Shown here one piece after another: positions 45,302-54,802 of a stretch of DNA of 64,000 nt. A program made the position numbers and the translations under genes. Source of the DNA: an uncultured Clostridia bacterium. GTDB taxonomy: Bacteria > Bacillota > Clostridia > TANB77 > CAG-508. The stretch is taken from contig CAKPPO010000002.1 of NCBI GenBank assembly GCA_934177725.1, forward strand, positions 1 through 64,000, given 5' to 3'. The notes beneath the pieces were generated by a model. It made no database searches. It saw only the letters and a list, made by a program, of their open reading frames with translations, and was not told the origin of the DNA. How positions within the stretch are numbered: the stretch's first letter is position 1; each line of letters begins with the position of its first letter.

Positions 45302-45835
45302 TTTGTACACTCCTTTAACATTTCATTTAGTTTTTCTTTAACTATTTCCATATTTTCATTTCTACTTTCAAACTCTGCATCTCCTAAAAAATGATTTGCT
45401 TTTGCTCCGAACTGCTACATAGAATTGTTTTCCACTTATTGTTACAATAGGATAATTTAATGTTCTTCCTACTTTGTTTATAGGTATATACCATTCTGTA
45501 TAACCTGATTCAATAAAATGTTTTGTTTTTCCTATATGCTCTTGTTCTGCCCATTGTCCTGTTCCAAAATATTCAAACCACAAATAAGATTGTCCATTTT
45601 CAGTCATAAATTTAGAAGAATCAGCATAGACCCTTCCTTTTACTTCTTTTGTAGACATATCTATCATTTCTACTATTATACCATCTTCTTTATGACCTTT
45701 TTCTAATTTTACTGCATAACCTTGAATATTTTTTAGTATATCTTCAGTTATTATTTTTGCGGTTTGTGGTAGTTTTTGAATTATAGCATTAATATTTTTG
45801 AAATTATGTTTTATTTTTATATCACAGCTTATCAT
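45298..45835 (-). CDS. HK97 gp10-like head-tail joining protein, with +1 shift at CGG
   Basis: 178 residues when the CGG at 45409-45407 is skipped. In the starting frame 142 codons give the gp10-like body (YLWFEYFGTGQWAEQEH ... NYPIVTISGKQFYVAV) and then run to a stop after FFRRCRV. Skipping the C gives VAVGAKANHFLGDAEFE and on to EMLKECTK, ending exactly in an ATGA overlap with the next gene. The G-x-K-A-x-x-F-L pattern is typical for this family's C-terminus. Confidence 0.82.
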
Positions 45836-46161
45836 TTTTGCATTTTCTCCATTCTATATACATACGTATTTCCTATTTTATTTTTATCTAATACTCTATA
45901 TTCAGGAATAAACTCCTCTAATTTTGAGACATCTTCAAATGATACTCCATCGCCTTTTTGTATTTCATAATCTCTTGTGCTTCTACCTTTATAAATACTA
46001 TAATCTACTTCTCCTGTGGATTTTTTATCTAGTTCATTTACATCTTGTTGCATATTTAGCCAAGCTATGCTTTTATATTTCCATTTCTTATCTGGTTCTC
46101 CGTGATCTTCTATTTCTTCATATTCTGATATATATACTTTTGTTAAATCTCGTAACAACAT
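45832..46161 (-). CDS. Head closure protein
   Basis: 109 residues; size, SPP1 gp16-like beta character and position between connector and gp10-like gene. Overlaps neighbours by 4 nt and 1 nt. Confidence 0.65.
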   Translation of the reverse strand: MLLRDLTKVYISEYEEIEDHGEPDKKWKYKSIAWLNMQQDVNELDKKSTGEVDYSIYKGRSTRDYEIQKGDGVSFEDVSKLEEFIPEYRVLDKNKIGNTYVYRMEKMQK

Positions 46162-46466
46162 TATTTAATCCTCCTTAAGCCAGATTTTATAATGTCATTT
46201 CTTAGTTTTTCTATAATATCTTCAAATGATGTTGAAATAGAACCTTCGTTGCGACTTGTTAACCCTTCTGCTCCTCTTGACAAATAAATTGCCTTCGTAG
46301 CTTTTTTTATGTATGGAAATAGTTTTATATCTTCTTTTTGTCTATTAGAAATATCAGAGGCAATAGAGCTTACTTCCTCTAATATTTCACTCAGAACTTC
46401 TTTGTCCTCTTTGTAATTAGCTCCTAAGTCAGTTATTATTTTATCTATATTACTGGTTTCTGCCAT
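46161..46466 (-). CDS. Head-tail connector protein
   Basis: 101 residues, all-helical (gp6/gp15-like), with VSSIASDISNRQKEDIKLFP. It follows the capsid gene as connectors do. Confidence 0.65.
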   Translation of the reverse strand: MAETSNIDKIITDLGANYKEDKEVLSEILEEVSSIASDISNRQKEDIKLFPYIKKATKAIYLSRGAEGLTSRNEGSISTSFEDIIEKLRNDIIKSGLRRIK

Positions 46467-46484
46467 TTCTATTGCCTCCTACTT

Positions 46485-47600
46485 TTAGGCCATTGAATCA
46501 ATTGTTGCTATTCCTGCTTTTTTAGCCTTATTTCCTGAATCTACTTCAACAACTACTATTTTTTGTCCCGTTGTTGCTGTAATTTCGTCTGTTCCATTCC
46601 AAGCTGTATATCCAGATGTGCAAACTGCATCATATTCTGGCATTGTTGGATTTGCAGCTGCTTTATATTTATAACTATTTCCAGATTTCAAAGCTGGTGT
46701 AACAGTTATTTTTGTTTTTCCAGTTGATGTTCCTGCTTCTGATGTTACATTTAATTCAGCAAGTTTAGCATCTGTTACATAGAATATTGTATCTTCCATT
46801 AATGCTTTTGTTCCTTTGTATAAGAAATCTTCTAATGCTACTGCATCATCAAATGGTACTTTTTCTGCTCCATATTCTGATACATAGAATGGTTGAGCAA
46901 TAGCTCCGTCCATCATTACAACAGCTTTTACGCCGTCAGGTAATCTTGTTGATTCATAAACTCTAACAGAGTCATACATTCCAATAGCTTGTTCTTTTGG
47001 GTCTGTTCCATTTGGTAAATCATCAAGAATTTTCTTTATTCCTTTTCTATATTCGCTATCTACTACAATAACTAATAAATCTGACTCTATACCATCGATA
47101 AAGTCATTCTTTAAAGTTCTTGCTTTTTGTAATAAAGTATCAATTGTATCTTGTATATTATTTTTTGCAGAAACTTCTGTCCCTTCTAATACTTTTGCAA
47201 AAAACTCTCTATCTAAGTATCTTATAATAGCTGATTGATGATTTACTTTTCTTTTTTCAGCCATGCCATCAATGCCGTAAAGTTTTACGTCTTTTCCTTG
47301 CAATTCTTCTACAATTTCTTTATCTGTATCAATAACAACCTTCACTGGTTTAGCTTTTACTTTATCGCCTTTTCCAGCAGCTCTTGCAGTACCTTTATCT
47401 TTTAATTCTGCATTTACAAATCTTTTATATTCAATTACTCCACCTTCTGGATTTCCAGAACCATTTTTGGCTTTTATTTGTTCTGACACTGCTCTTGCAG
47501 CAACATTCTCTAGTACTCCACTTAATACTTGTTTTAAATTTTCCTTTGTTTTACCATCTTGTAGCATTATATTTAATGCTTCTTGTGTAATTTCTCCCAT
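46485..47600 (-). CDS. Major capsid protein
   Basis: 371 residues. N-terminal helical arm, HK97-like core (about 90-290, with IESDLLVIVVDSEYRKGIKK and ESTRLPDG), and a C-terminal Ig-like extension of about 80 residues (SGNSYKYKAAANPTMPEYD). The order scaffold-capsid-connector supports the call. Confidence 0.8.
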   Translation of the reverse strand: MGEITQEALNIMLQDGKTKENLKQVLSGVLENVAARAVSEQIKAKNGSGNPEGGVIEYKRFVNAELKDKGTARAAGKGDKVKAKPVKVVIDTDKEIVEELQGKDVKLYGIDGMAEKRKVNHQSAIIRYLDREFFAKVLEGTEVSAKNNIQDTIDTLLQKARTLKNDFIDGIESDLLVIVVDSEYRKGIKKILDDLPNGTDPKEQAIGMYDSVRVYESTRLPDGVKAVVMMDGAIAQPFYVSEYGAEKVPFDDAVALEDFLYKGTKALMEDTIFYVTDAKLAELNVTSEAGTSTGKTKITVTPALKSGNSYKYKAAANPTMPEYDAVCTSGYTAWNGTDEITATTGQKIVVVEVDSGNKAKKAGIATIDSMA

Positions 47601-47619
47601 TTTTAATTCCTCCTATTTT

Positions 47620-48186
47620 TTAATAACTTGCTCTAGCTATTGATTTGTTTCTTTCATTATCAATGCCTAATTTTTGGGTTGGAGTATCTTCTTTTAGTCT
47701 TTCATTCACAGCTTTTTCTACAGCTTTATTAAATGCATTTGAAACTTCTTCAATTTTAGAATTAATTTCTTCTGCCTTCACTGTTTCAAAATTAAAGAAA
47801 GTTAATAAAGATATATCCAATCCTTTTTCACTTGCTATTTTGGTTGCTTGTTCTTTCAATTTATAAGCATTTAATTCTGCAAGTGCTTTTTCTTTACCCT
47901 CTTTTTCTTTTTGTGCTTGATATTCAAGCTTTTGCTCTTTGTTCATCTTCGCTAGTCTTTCAGCTTCTGATTTTTCAGCGTCATTTATTGTTTTCCAATT
48001 GTCTTGTGCTGTTTGAATAGCCTGTTGAACTCTTCTGTCAAATTCTGCTTGATTCTTTCCATCTTTTAAGAAATCATCAAACGTTACAGGATTATTGTTT
48101 GTTCCTGCATTTGGATTATTTGCTCCCGCTGGTTCATTATTTGCCCCAGTATTAGCATTGTTTGGATTATTGTCTTGTCCTTCCAT
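47620..48186 (-). CDS. Capsid scaffolding protein (DUF4355)
   Basis: 188 residues: Asn-rich, disordered head, then a long Lys/Glu coiled coil (KSEAERLAKMNKEQKLEYQ) and a C-terminal capsid-binding helix. DUF4355-type scaffolds lie just before capsid genes. Confidence 0.8.
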   Translation of the reverse strand: MEGQDNNPNNANTGANNEPAGANNPNAGTNNNPVTFDDFLKDGKNQAEFDRRVQQAIQTAQDNWKTINDAEKSEAERLAKMNKEQKLEYQAQKEKEGKEKALAELNAYKLKEQATKIASEKGLDISLLTFFNFETVKAEEINSKIEEVSNAFNKAVEKAVNERLKEDTPTQKLGIDNERNKSIARASY

Positions 48187-48200
48187 TTTTTACTCCTTTT

Positions 48201-48233
48201 GCCCCAGCCATTGCCTAAAGCCCCAGCCATTGC
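48201..48233. repeat. Direct repeat upstream of the scaffold gene
   Basis: GCCCCAGCCATTGC occurs at 48201-48214 and 48220-48233. G+C rich against an AT-rich setting, in the 150-nt gap before the scaffold gene. Confidence 0.5.
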
Positions 48234-48288
48234 GAATTTGTATTCTTTTGTTCTTTATAGCCTGCAATCAGTAAAAAGGCATAAAAAA

Positions 48289-48302
48289 TAGACGTACGTC
48301 TA
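48289..48302. promoter_or_regulatory. 14-bp palindrome in the gap
   Basis: TAGACGTACGTCTA, then a further TACGTCTA. Possible protein-binding site ahead of the capsid genes. Confidence 0.4.
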
Positions 48303-48336
48303 CGTCTAAAAATTATAATTATAAAATGTTAATAAC

Positions 48337-48444
48337 TTATTTATTTTTTACTTTTATACCGCAATATATTACAAATATTATCATTCCTGCTAATTCTGTT
48401 AATACTGTAGCTATTACTCCACACCAAAATGGATTTATATACAT
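48337..48444 (-). CDS. 35-residue phage membrane peptide
   Basis: ATG with AAGGAGG upstream. MYINPFWCGVIATVL front and one membrane helix, then a short basic end. Peptides with this MYINPF start are common in Firmicute phages; role unknown. Confidence 0.65.
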   Translation of the reverse strand: MYINPFWCGVIATVLTELAGMIIFVIYCGIKVKNK

Positions 48445-48445
48445 A

Positions 48446-48661
48446 TTATTTTTCCTCCTTCTCTTCAAATCTTGCTATATAATTTTTCTTTATATCGAAG
48501 TTAGTTATTTCATCTACTGTCAATTTTGCATTAATTTCTATATTTGCAACAAATTTTAAATCATTTGTTATATCATCTGCTCTTTCTATTAATTCTTGTC
48601 CTATTGCTATAATTGATTTCTTTACATTTTCTTTTCCAACTGGTGTTAATGTTTCTTTCAT
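48446..48661 (-). CDS. Small phage protein
   Basis: 71 residues, with a helical front (KKSIIAIGQELIERAD) and a beta strand rich middle. Ends one base before the 35-residue gene. Not recognised. Confidence 0.55.
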   Translation of the reverse strand: MKETLTPVGKENVKKSIIAIGQELIERADDITNDLKFVANIEINAKLTVDEITNFDIKKNYIARFEEKEEK

Positions 48662-48686
48662 ATTTCCACCTTCTTTTCATAATAAA

Positions 48687-48710
48687 AGCACCTACTTGTT
48701 AGTAAGTGCT
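48687..48710 (-). terminator. Hairpin, repeated type 3 of 3
   Basis: AGCACCTACT / AGTAAGTGCT with a 4-nt loop. Same stem as 37706-37727. Confidence 0.6.
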
Positions 48711-48714
48711 GTCT

Positions 48715-48870
48715 TTAATTATTAAAATCTATATCTTTACATATTTTTTCAATTTTCTTCATAAGTGGTGTATTTTTATCTATTTCTTGTTTATCGTTCC
48801 AAAATTTTGCTTCTAAACTACTTACTTTTTCTTGTTTAGTTAATTCTATTTTTCTATCTTGCTTTTCCAT
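48715..48870 (-). CDS. 51-residue phage protein
   Basis: ATG 48870 with GGAGG 9 nt upstream. Charged, helical (KQEKVSSLEAKFWNDKQE). It starts one base after the MuF-like gene ends. Not recognised. Confidence 0.6.
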   Translation of the reverse strand: MEKQDRKIELTKQEKVSSLEAKFWNDKQEIDKNTPLMKKIEKICKDIDFNN

Positions 48871-48871
48871 A

Positions 48872-50279
48872 CTATAATTCCTCCAATTTAACATATATTA
48901 TACCATTTTTATTTTTTATGTCAATTAGTTGAAAATCTGTATTTTTCATAAATAGTATTTCTCCTCCACCTTCATCATTTAATGTAGATAGGTTTCTTCC
49001 AGTCTTAGATTTTATTTTCATTATCATTTTAAAATTTGTATCATATACACCTAGCGCTGAAGATATATAGCTATTCCAGTGCCCTATTTTTTGTTCATTA
49101 TTAAATATAGACAATATATTTGAGACATCTTCGCTATCTCTTACATAAACACATCTTTTAACCCAACCTTTATATATTGGCATTTCTTTTAATGCATTAT
49201 CTAAATTTTGTATGTATTCCTTATCTTCTTCTGATAATTTTTCATTATTATATAATTTTGAGTTAATTTTATAAGACATACTTTTTAGATACTGTTTTAA
49301 TGATTTATATTGTTCTTCTCCCAAAACATTTCCATTTCTAAAGTCTTTGCTCTTATAATTACTATTATATACAATAGTTGAACGGCAAAAGTGAAAGTGA
49401 TGTCGTATTGGAGGCAAATTTAAGCCTAATACTAATCCATTACATCTAATTCTTTGGATTGTTAGCTCTTTTTGTGTTTCTCCGCCAATATCTATCAAAT
49501 ACATTTTCTTTGTTGATGTAAAACTCTTGATTATTTAAGCTATCACACATCAAAGTTGTTTTATCATCTTCTACCGCAATAAATCTAACTTTTGAATTAT
49601 CTTCAGTTACTTCTTTTATTCCTTCTACTTTGGCTAGATTATTTAAACCTATCATCTGTAAATCTACTGCACCTGATATTTTATCATTATTTATATTAAG
49701 CTTTTGATTATTTTGTCTATTTATTATTGTTTGAAACTCATTAGAATCAATTTCTAGGTCTTTTTGTTGTTGCATATTTAAAATTACTTGTTTGTATATT
49801 TGTTGTGCACTATATTGTATTGTTGCTTCAATATACTGTTTCCAATTAAATCCACTATAATTTGGTTGATCTAATAATGCAAGAAATAAAGCCATCGGAA
49901 TTATTGATGGCTTTTTCTTTTTATTTACTTCTTGTTGACCTTGCTTATAGTAATAATTTGCATCTTCATACATTATTTGTTTTTCTTGTTCTTCAAGTTT
50001 GTTTTGTTCTTCTATATATGCACTATAAATAAGCAATTCTAGTATTTCACTATTCTTTACTCTTGTTCGATTGTAAATGTTATTTGCTAATACACTAAAA
50101 TAGTTGTTATTCTTTAATAGCCCTTGTTCTTTCCATTGCTCAATGTATGTATTAATTCTTCTTTTAGTCTTATTATCAGCAATATTATAAATATTTTCTG
50201 ATGTAAAGTTAAACGTATCAAATATTTCTTGAAGTTTATTTTGAGTTTGTCTGCTTATCCTTTGATAGATTATTTTCAT
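48872..50279 (-). CDS. MuF-like minor head protein, with +1 shift at CGG
   Basis: 468 residues over the shift. The first frame gives the helical MuF N-terminus and FIAVEDDKTTLMCDSLNNQEF, then DRYW and CGG at 49484-49482; it would stop 13 codons later. Skipping the C gives WGETQKELTIQRIRCNGLVLGLNLPPIRHHFHFCRST in outline, the conserved MuF end with its His/Cys cluster. A further 180 residues form a C-terminal extension (TGRNLSTLNDEG ...), possibly an effector. The start at 50279 is my choice inside the portal overlap; no clear site. Confidence 0.78.
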
Positions 50280-51849
50280 TTTTTGCATCTGTTGGTCGTG
50301 ATACTTCCATATTTCCACTTATATCACCTACTTTTACATTAATGTCATTGGGTTGATTAGGTTCTTCTATTTTCGTCATGTTTTCTAAATTTTTTTGAAT
50401 ATTCTCTTGGTTTTGCTTGTCCATTTCAGCAAGTTCTGACTCTGCATCTAATCCAAATGGTAAATGACTTATAATTGATTTGTCACTTACTAATCCTCTT
50501 AACTTTAACCAAGCATTTGTAAGACTTTCTGTATCTGTAGGTAAATTACGTATTAATATAACATCTATATCTCTAAAATCATATTCTTTACCTTTTTTTA
50601 GATTTATTCTTGCTGTTATCATTTCCCACATCCTTAAATATTCTTTTCTAAATAAATGATGTGCTTGTTGTAATACTTGTTCTAAAGGGAAAAACTTCTT
50701 TTCTAAGGCTGCTGCATTGTCCGCATCAGTGAAACCTTGGTCTGTTACATTCGGTACCCCTGAAATCATAAGAGCCATATCTAAACATGTTTTTTTATGA
50801 TTTTCTGAGGCTGTATCATTAATGTCTTTTATAATCCAATCAATATCGCCATCTTTATCTGGAGTATAAAATACTTTTGCGTTTAAAACAGCTTCATCTT
50901 CTTGCACTCTTGCTGGATTTTTGGTCATTATTATATTGCCATCTTTATCTTTTTGTTCTTCTCCTTTATCATTTACTAGTGGTATTAAAGGCTCATTTGT
51001 TGGAGAGAATCCTGTTACTTTTAATTTTGCGTTATCATTATAATCGAAAATATTTGCATTATTTTCAATTACTTTTTCATTTTTATTTATTAGAGTCATA
51101 ACATTTTCAAAAAAAGCCATTCCATAAGGGTTTTCTACAGCAAAACAAGGCAAATCAGTCCATCTTACGGGTTTATTGCTACCATCTACTTCTTCAAACT
51201 TATATTCAGCATTTTCAGTAATAACCTTCTTTTCTACTCCATCAACAAATTGCTTTTTATAGTCTTTTGTTATTATTTCTAAATGTGTTTCAATTCCACC
51301 TGTTGCTGTGTTTTCGTACCAACATCTTAATAAACCTATTTTTGTACTTGGTACGTCATAGTTCCATATAGCTACCGTATTTAGGCTTGAAATGTTGGCA
51401 TAGACTTCTTCATTGTTTTTATTTTCGTATACTAAACCATAACCTGCTCCTGTGGTAATATAATCAAGTACACAATCATAAAAAAAGCTACCATTGTCAT
51501 TATATTTTGCAATATAATCAATAATAGCTTGATAATCTTCTGGATTATTCTTTTCTCCAAAAACTCTTTTAAATATTCTATTTAAAATTCCCTTTTGGGT
51601 TTTATTTATGTTCTTGACTTTAAATTGAGGCTCTTTTCCTCCAAAATATCCACTTGCAATAATACTTATATAATATTCAAGTGCAACAACAACATCTTTT
51701 TTGTCATACTTTCTTGTAAATCTATCTTGTAGATATTTTCTATGCATAAATATTGGCAATGCTTTCCCCCATAATATACTTATATTTTGATTTATATTTT
51801 CTTCATTTAATAGTTCATCTTTATATTGTACTTTTTCTATGAAACTCAT
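50236..51849 (-). CDS. Portal protein (SPP1 gp6 type)
   Basis: 537 residues. Portal wing and stem with YYISIIASGYFGGKEP near residue 70, ITTGAGYGLVYEN, and GVPNVTDQGFTDADNAAALEKKF in outline near 380. Twelve copies form the DNA gate at one capsid vertex. Lies between terminase and the MuF-like gene. Confidence 0.9.
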   Translation of the reverse strand: MSFIEKVQYKDELLNEENINQNISILWGKALPIFMHRKYLQDRFTRKYDKKDVVVALEYYISIIASGYFGGKEPQFKVKNINKTQKGILNRIFKRVFGEKNNPEDYQAIIDYIAKYNDNGSFFYDCVLDYITTGAGYGLVYENKNNEEVYANISSLNTVAIWNYDVPSTKIGLLRCWYENTATGGIETHLEIITKDYKKQFVDGVEKKVITENAEYKFEEVDGSNKPVRWTDLPCFAVENPYGMAFFENVMTLINKNEKVIENNANIFDYNDNAKLKVTGFSPTNEPLIPLVNDKGEEQKDKDGNIIMTKNPARVQEDEAVLNAKVFYTPDKDGDIDWIIKDINDTASENHKKTCLDMALMISGVPNVTDQGFTDADNAAALEKKFFPLEQVLQQAHHLFRKEYLRMWEMITARINLKKGKEYDFRDIDVILIRNLPTDTESLTNAWLKLRGLVSDKSIISHLPFGLDAESELAEMDKQNQENIQKNLENMTKIEEPNQPNDINVKVGDISGNMEVSRPTDAKNENNLSKDKQTNSK

Positions 51850-51861
51850 TTTGATTCTCCT

Positions 51862-53152
51862 TTACATTATATTGTTATATCCAAATTGTAATTTCTTTTG
51901 ATTTATGTATTTTTCTATTGCATATCTCATTGCATCCATTAAATGGTTAAAATCATCTATTGGTCTATTTATTTTATTTCCAAACTTGTCCTCGTCCCAA
52001 GTGTAATTGCTTATTTCTGTTATGAAATTTACGCATCTAGGATGTATTATTATTTCAAAGTCTTGTATAAATTGAATACCATTGTTTATGCTATCTTTCC
52101 CTTTTAGTGCTCCAGTTATATGTCTTAAACCTAGCCCTCTTAATTCATCTATTGACTTTGGTTCTGCACTATCTGCTGTTATCTTTTCTTTTGAATAGCC
52201 CATTTGATTTATTTGGTCATATATTGCTTTGTTACTCATTCCTTTTTGATATATTTCATCGTATACATAAATTTTTTTATTCTTTAAATCTATTGCACCG
52301 CAAAATAGTGCTGTTGGATCATTTGTATAACCAAAATCTAACCCAAAAGCACTATCTAAATTTCTTATTGTATTTAAATCAAATTTTTCTTCTTTCCAAT
52401 TTTCATAAACTAATCCATCAACAATACCCCAATTACCTAAACCAGCAACTTGATATCTTCTAGGATTATTTTTTTTCATTCTTTCGAATACTTTCTTATC
52501 TGCTTCATCTAGCCACTCATTACACATATAGTTTGTTGTCATTGCTAATACATCAGCATCTTGAGTATCGAAAAATCTTTTCTTAATCCAATGATGTTCA
52601 TTCCAAGGATTTAATGTTATTGTTATTTGTTTAAATAATCCCTCTGGAACTTCTCCGTCTTATACTTTCATCTATTACATCAAAATCAGACTCTTTCGTT
52701 ATTTCGTATGCTTCTTCAATCCATAACCAACATAAAACACCAATATCTACTGATATTGATGTTACTTTTAATGGGTCGTCTAACCCTCTAAAATATATTT
52801 TCTGTCCTGTGGGCTTGTATGTTATTTCAAGTGGGCTTTCTTTTATTTCCCAGAAACTATCTACTTGTAATCTATGTATTGCCCATTTCAACTCTGTAAA
52901 ACAACTATCTTTTAATGTTCTAAACGTCTTTCTTATTACAAGTGTATTAGCCTCTTTGTATTTCATCATGTTACTTATTATCCATAATGCTGTTGTCTTT
53001 GATTTTTTACTTGCTCTTGAACCTTTACATACTCTATATCTACATTTGCAATGCCAATACTCTGCATAACCTTTTCCAACTATACTTTGCAGTGATAATG
53101 TATTTACTTGTTTTTGTGTATTTTTATTTATTATTTTATTCTGTAATATCAT
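51862..53152 (-). CDS. terL: Terminase large subunit, with +1 shift at CGG
   Basis: 429 residues over the shift. Front part: ATPase with GSRASKKSKTTA (P-loop-like) and WLWIEEAYEI (Walker B). At 52657-52655 CGG follows DESIR; the frame stops eight codons later. Skipping the C gives RGEVPEGLFKQITITLNPWNEHHW, the usual PBSX-type terminase sequence, then the nuclease domain with GLDFGYTNDPTA and DFNHLMDAMRYA. The packaging motor cannot work without the second half. It overlaps the small subunit by 17 nt. Confidence 0.9.
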
Positions 53153-53549
53153 CTTGTATCACCACTGGTATATTTCCAGTTACATCTACTTTTTCTTTAA
53201 ATGTTCCATACTTTTGTCCTAATAATTTTGCGCAGTCAGTTCTGTCTTTTAACGAAGCATCTAATCCGAATTGGTCTTTTTCTTCTCCACGCATTACTCT
53301 TGTAAGATATTGTAATACTTCTTCTTGTGAGGCTATCATGTTTTGTTGTAATTCTTCCATTCTAACTTCTATATAATTTTCTACCAAGTAATTTGCGAGT
53401 AGTTTTCTTGCATTAGCTTCCGCAACTTTTCTATTAGTTGCTTTATAACCTGCATCAATATAACTTTGTGTTGCATTCCCTGTTTCTATATATAAATCTG
53501 CAAATTTTCGTTGTTTTATAGTTAGCTCTTTTATTTTTTCATCTTCCAT
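53136..53549 (-). CDS. terS: Terminase small subunit
   Basis: 137 residues from ATG 53549. TIKQRKFADLYIETGNATQSYIDAGY is the HTH of terminase_2 proteins. Binds the packaging start site on phage DNA. Confidence 0.9.
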   Translation of the reverse strand: MEDEKIKELTIKQRKFADLYIETGNATQSYIDAGYKATNRKVAEANARKLLANYLVENYIEVRMEELQQNMIASQEEVLQYLTRVMRGEEKDQFGLDASLKDRTDCAKLLGQKYGTFKEKVDVTGNIPVVIQDDITE

Positions 53550-53820
53550 CTGCCTCACTTCCTTTTCTATGTTCCTCTATTAGATATTTCATTACATCTA
53601 TTTTGCTATAGCATTCTTCTTTTTGTTTATATCTATCTTGTAATTCAAACTCGTCTGTTTCTTCGTTATATACTTCTACTTGTTCTCTTTTTAATATTTG
53701 GTATTTAGTACAATATTTACAATTCTTTTCACTATAAAATTGAAAACTATTTATTTTGTATATTTGTCCTTTTATAGATAAGGCATATAATAATTTATTA
53801 ATGTTTTGATTTATGTTCAT
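53539..53820 (-). CDS. Phage protein upstream of terS
   Basis: 93 residues; one CxxC (NCKYCTKY). No family recognised. Overlaps terS slightly, so it is cotranscribed. Confidence 0.5.
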   Translation of the reverse strand: MNINQNINKLLYALSIKGQIYKINSFQFYSEKNCKYCTKYQILKREQVEVYNEETDEFELQDRYKQKEECYSKIDVMKYLIEEHRKGSEADGR

Positions 53821-53903
53821 TTTTTACCTCAAAATATTTATCTACTATATTTCTTATAATATCGTGTGAATTTGATATTATATCTACTACATCTTAAATT
53901 TCA

Positions 53904-54044
53904 TTATTCTTGCTCCTTAAAACACTCTTTCTTTTTCTTGCAGTCTTTACATTTTCTCTTCATACACTCTTTAGAATTAAACCTTGCTTTTAATTTCTTA
54001 TATGTTTCTATATCTGTTCTTTTTAATATCTCTTCTATTTTCAT
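53904..54044 (-). CDS. 46-residue Cys-rich phage protein
   Basis: ATG 54044 with GGTGG upstream. Four Cys in CMKRKCKDCKKKKEC, a likely zinc-binding cluster, in a very basic protein. The stop is followed by 83 nt with no start-bearing frame before the next gene. Confidence 0.6.
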   Translation of the reverse strand: MKIEEILKRTDIETYKKLKARFNSKECMKRKCKDCKKKKECFKEQE

Positions 54045-54047
54045 ACT

Positions 54048-54236
54048 CTACCACCCTTGCCAACTTAACGGCCTTTTCTTTCTTTTGTTCTTACATATAA
54101 AATCTTTACACTTTGTAGTTGTTATTGTATTTATTTGTTCTATACATAAGTCTTGTGTTCTATTTGTTTCTATTCTATTTTTACAATTTTCATTTGCACA
54201 ATTTATACATATTTCTTTTTTATATAATTCGTTCAT
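54048..54236 (-). CDS. 62-residue Cys-rich phage protein
   Basis: ATG 54236 with AAAGGAG upstream. CINCANENCKNR plus two more Cys suggest a zinc knuckle. Shares a Cys-rich, basic character with the next gene. Not recognised. Confidence 0.6.
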   Translation of the reverse strand: MNELYKKEICINCANENCKNRIETNRTQDLCIEQINTITTTKCKDFICKNKRKKRPLSWQGW

Positions 54237-54263
54237 TATTTCTCCTTTGTTTTTAATAAACAC

Positions 54264-54451
54264 TATGTAATGATATATCGGTTTATATAAGTAGCTAACT
54301 TACATTTTAGGTTTCTGGTCTATATCACAGCTTGACCTTTAGCTTAAAAGCCGAACCTTTTGGAAGACTACACACTTTTCTTCCCTGTGACGGAATTAAT
54401 GTTTCAACCTTATGCTCCCATTGATTGATAAGTTTTATATATCACTACATA
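54264..54451 (-). ncRNA. Structured RNA candidate, about 190 nt
   Basis: A 15-bp closing stem (54437-54451 with 54264-54278, one G-U). Inside, on the minus strand: TCACAG / CTGTGA closes a unit with hairpins GGAAGA...TCTTCC and AAAAG...CTTTT; AGGTT can pair with AACCT. No reading frame fits. Sits between a tRNA and the 62-residue gene. It does not match any riboswitch, group I intron or tmRNA core that I can recall. Confidence 0.45.
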
Positions 54452-54547
54452 CTACCAATTAAATTATGTATAATAAAAGAGCTAGAATATATCTAACTCT
54501 TAATAATACGGCATTTTTACAATTACTACTACTTTTTTTTAGCCGTT

Positions 54548-54623
54548 TGGTAGCGAAGATAAGATTTGAACTTATGACCTCTTGATTCATAACCAAGTGA
54601 GCTAACCTCTGCTCTACTCCGCT
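54548..54623 (-). tRNA. Phage tRNA with anticodon ATG
   Basis: 76 nt, all arms canonical, with encoded CCA: acceptor AGCGGAG / CTTCGCT, D arm GAGC / GCTC, anticodon stem CTTGG / TCAAG, loop TTATGAA, T arm ATAAG-TTCAAAT-CTTAT. The anticodon would be AUG (His codons), but the discriminator is A and no G-1 is present, so normal histidine charging is not expected. Confidence 0.75.
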
Positions 54624-54687
54624 ATATAGTGTAGCATTTGGACTAACGACTTTTACAAGTATGCTACTTCGAAGAATTTGAAAAACC

Positions 54688-54718
54688 TTTAAAGAAAGGA
54701 TTTTTTCCTTTCTTTAAA
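54688..54718 (-). terminator. Terminator after the late-regulator gene
   Basis: TTTAAAGAAAGGA / TCCTTTCTTTAAA, 13-bp perfect stem. Separates early from tRNA/late genes. Confidence 0.75.
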
Positions 54719-54802
54719 TTTATTTCTATTATAATTATATTATAGCTAAAAATTAAAAACTACGAAGAAAACACGAAATTTTAACGAAATTTTTGCGACA
54801 TT

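Noticed and set aside
53823..53900. Possible short gene between the 46- and 93-residue phage genes
   Set aside because: An open frame of about 30 codons exists but has no start codon or ribosome binding site, and no CGG that would join it to one.
54264..54451. Group I intron or riboswitch
   Set aside because: A short GATATAG string resembles a group I core, but the matching partner strands are missing; no known riboswitch core could be laid over it.
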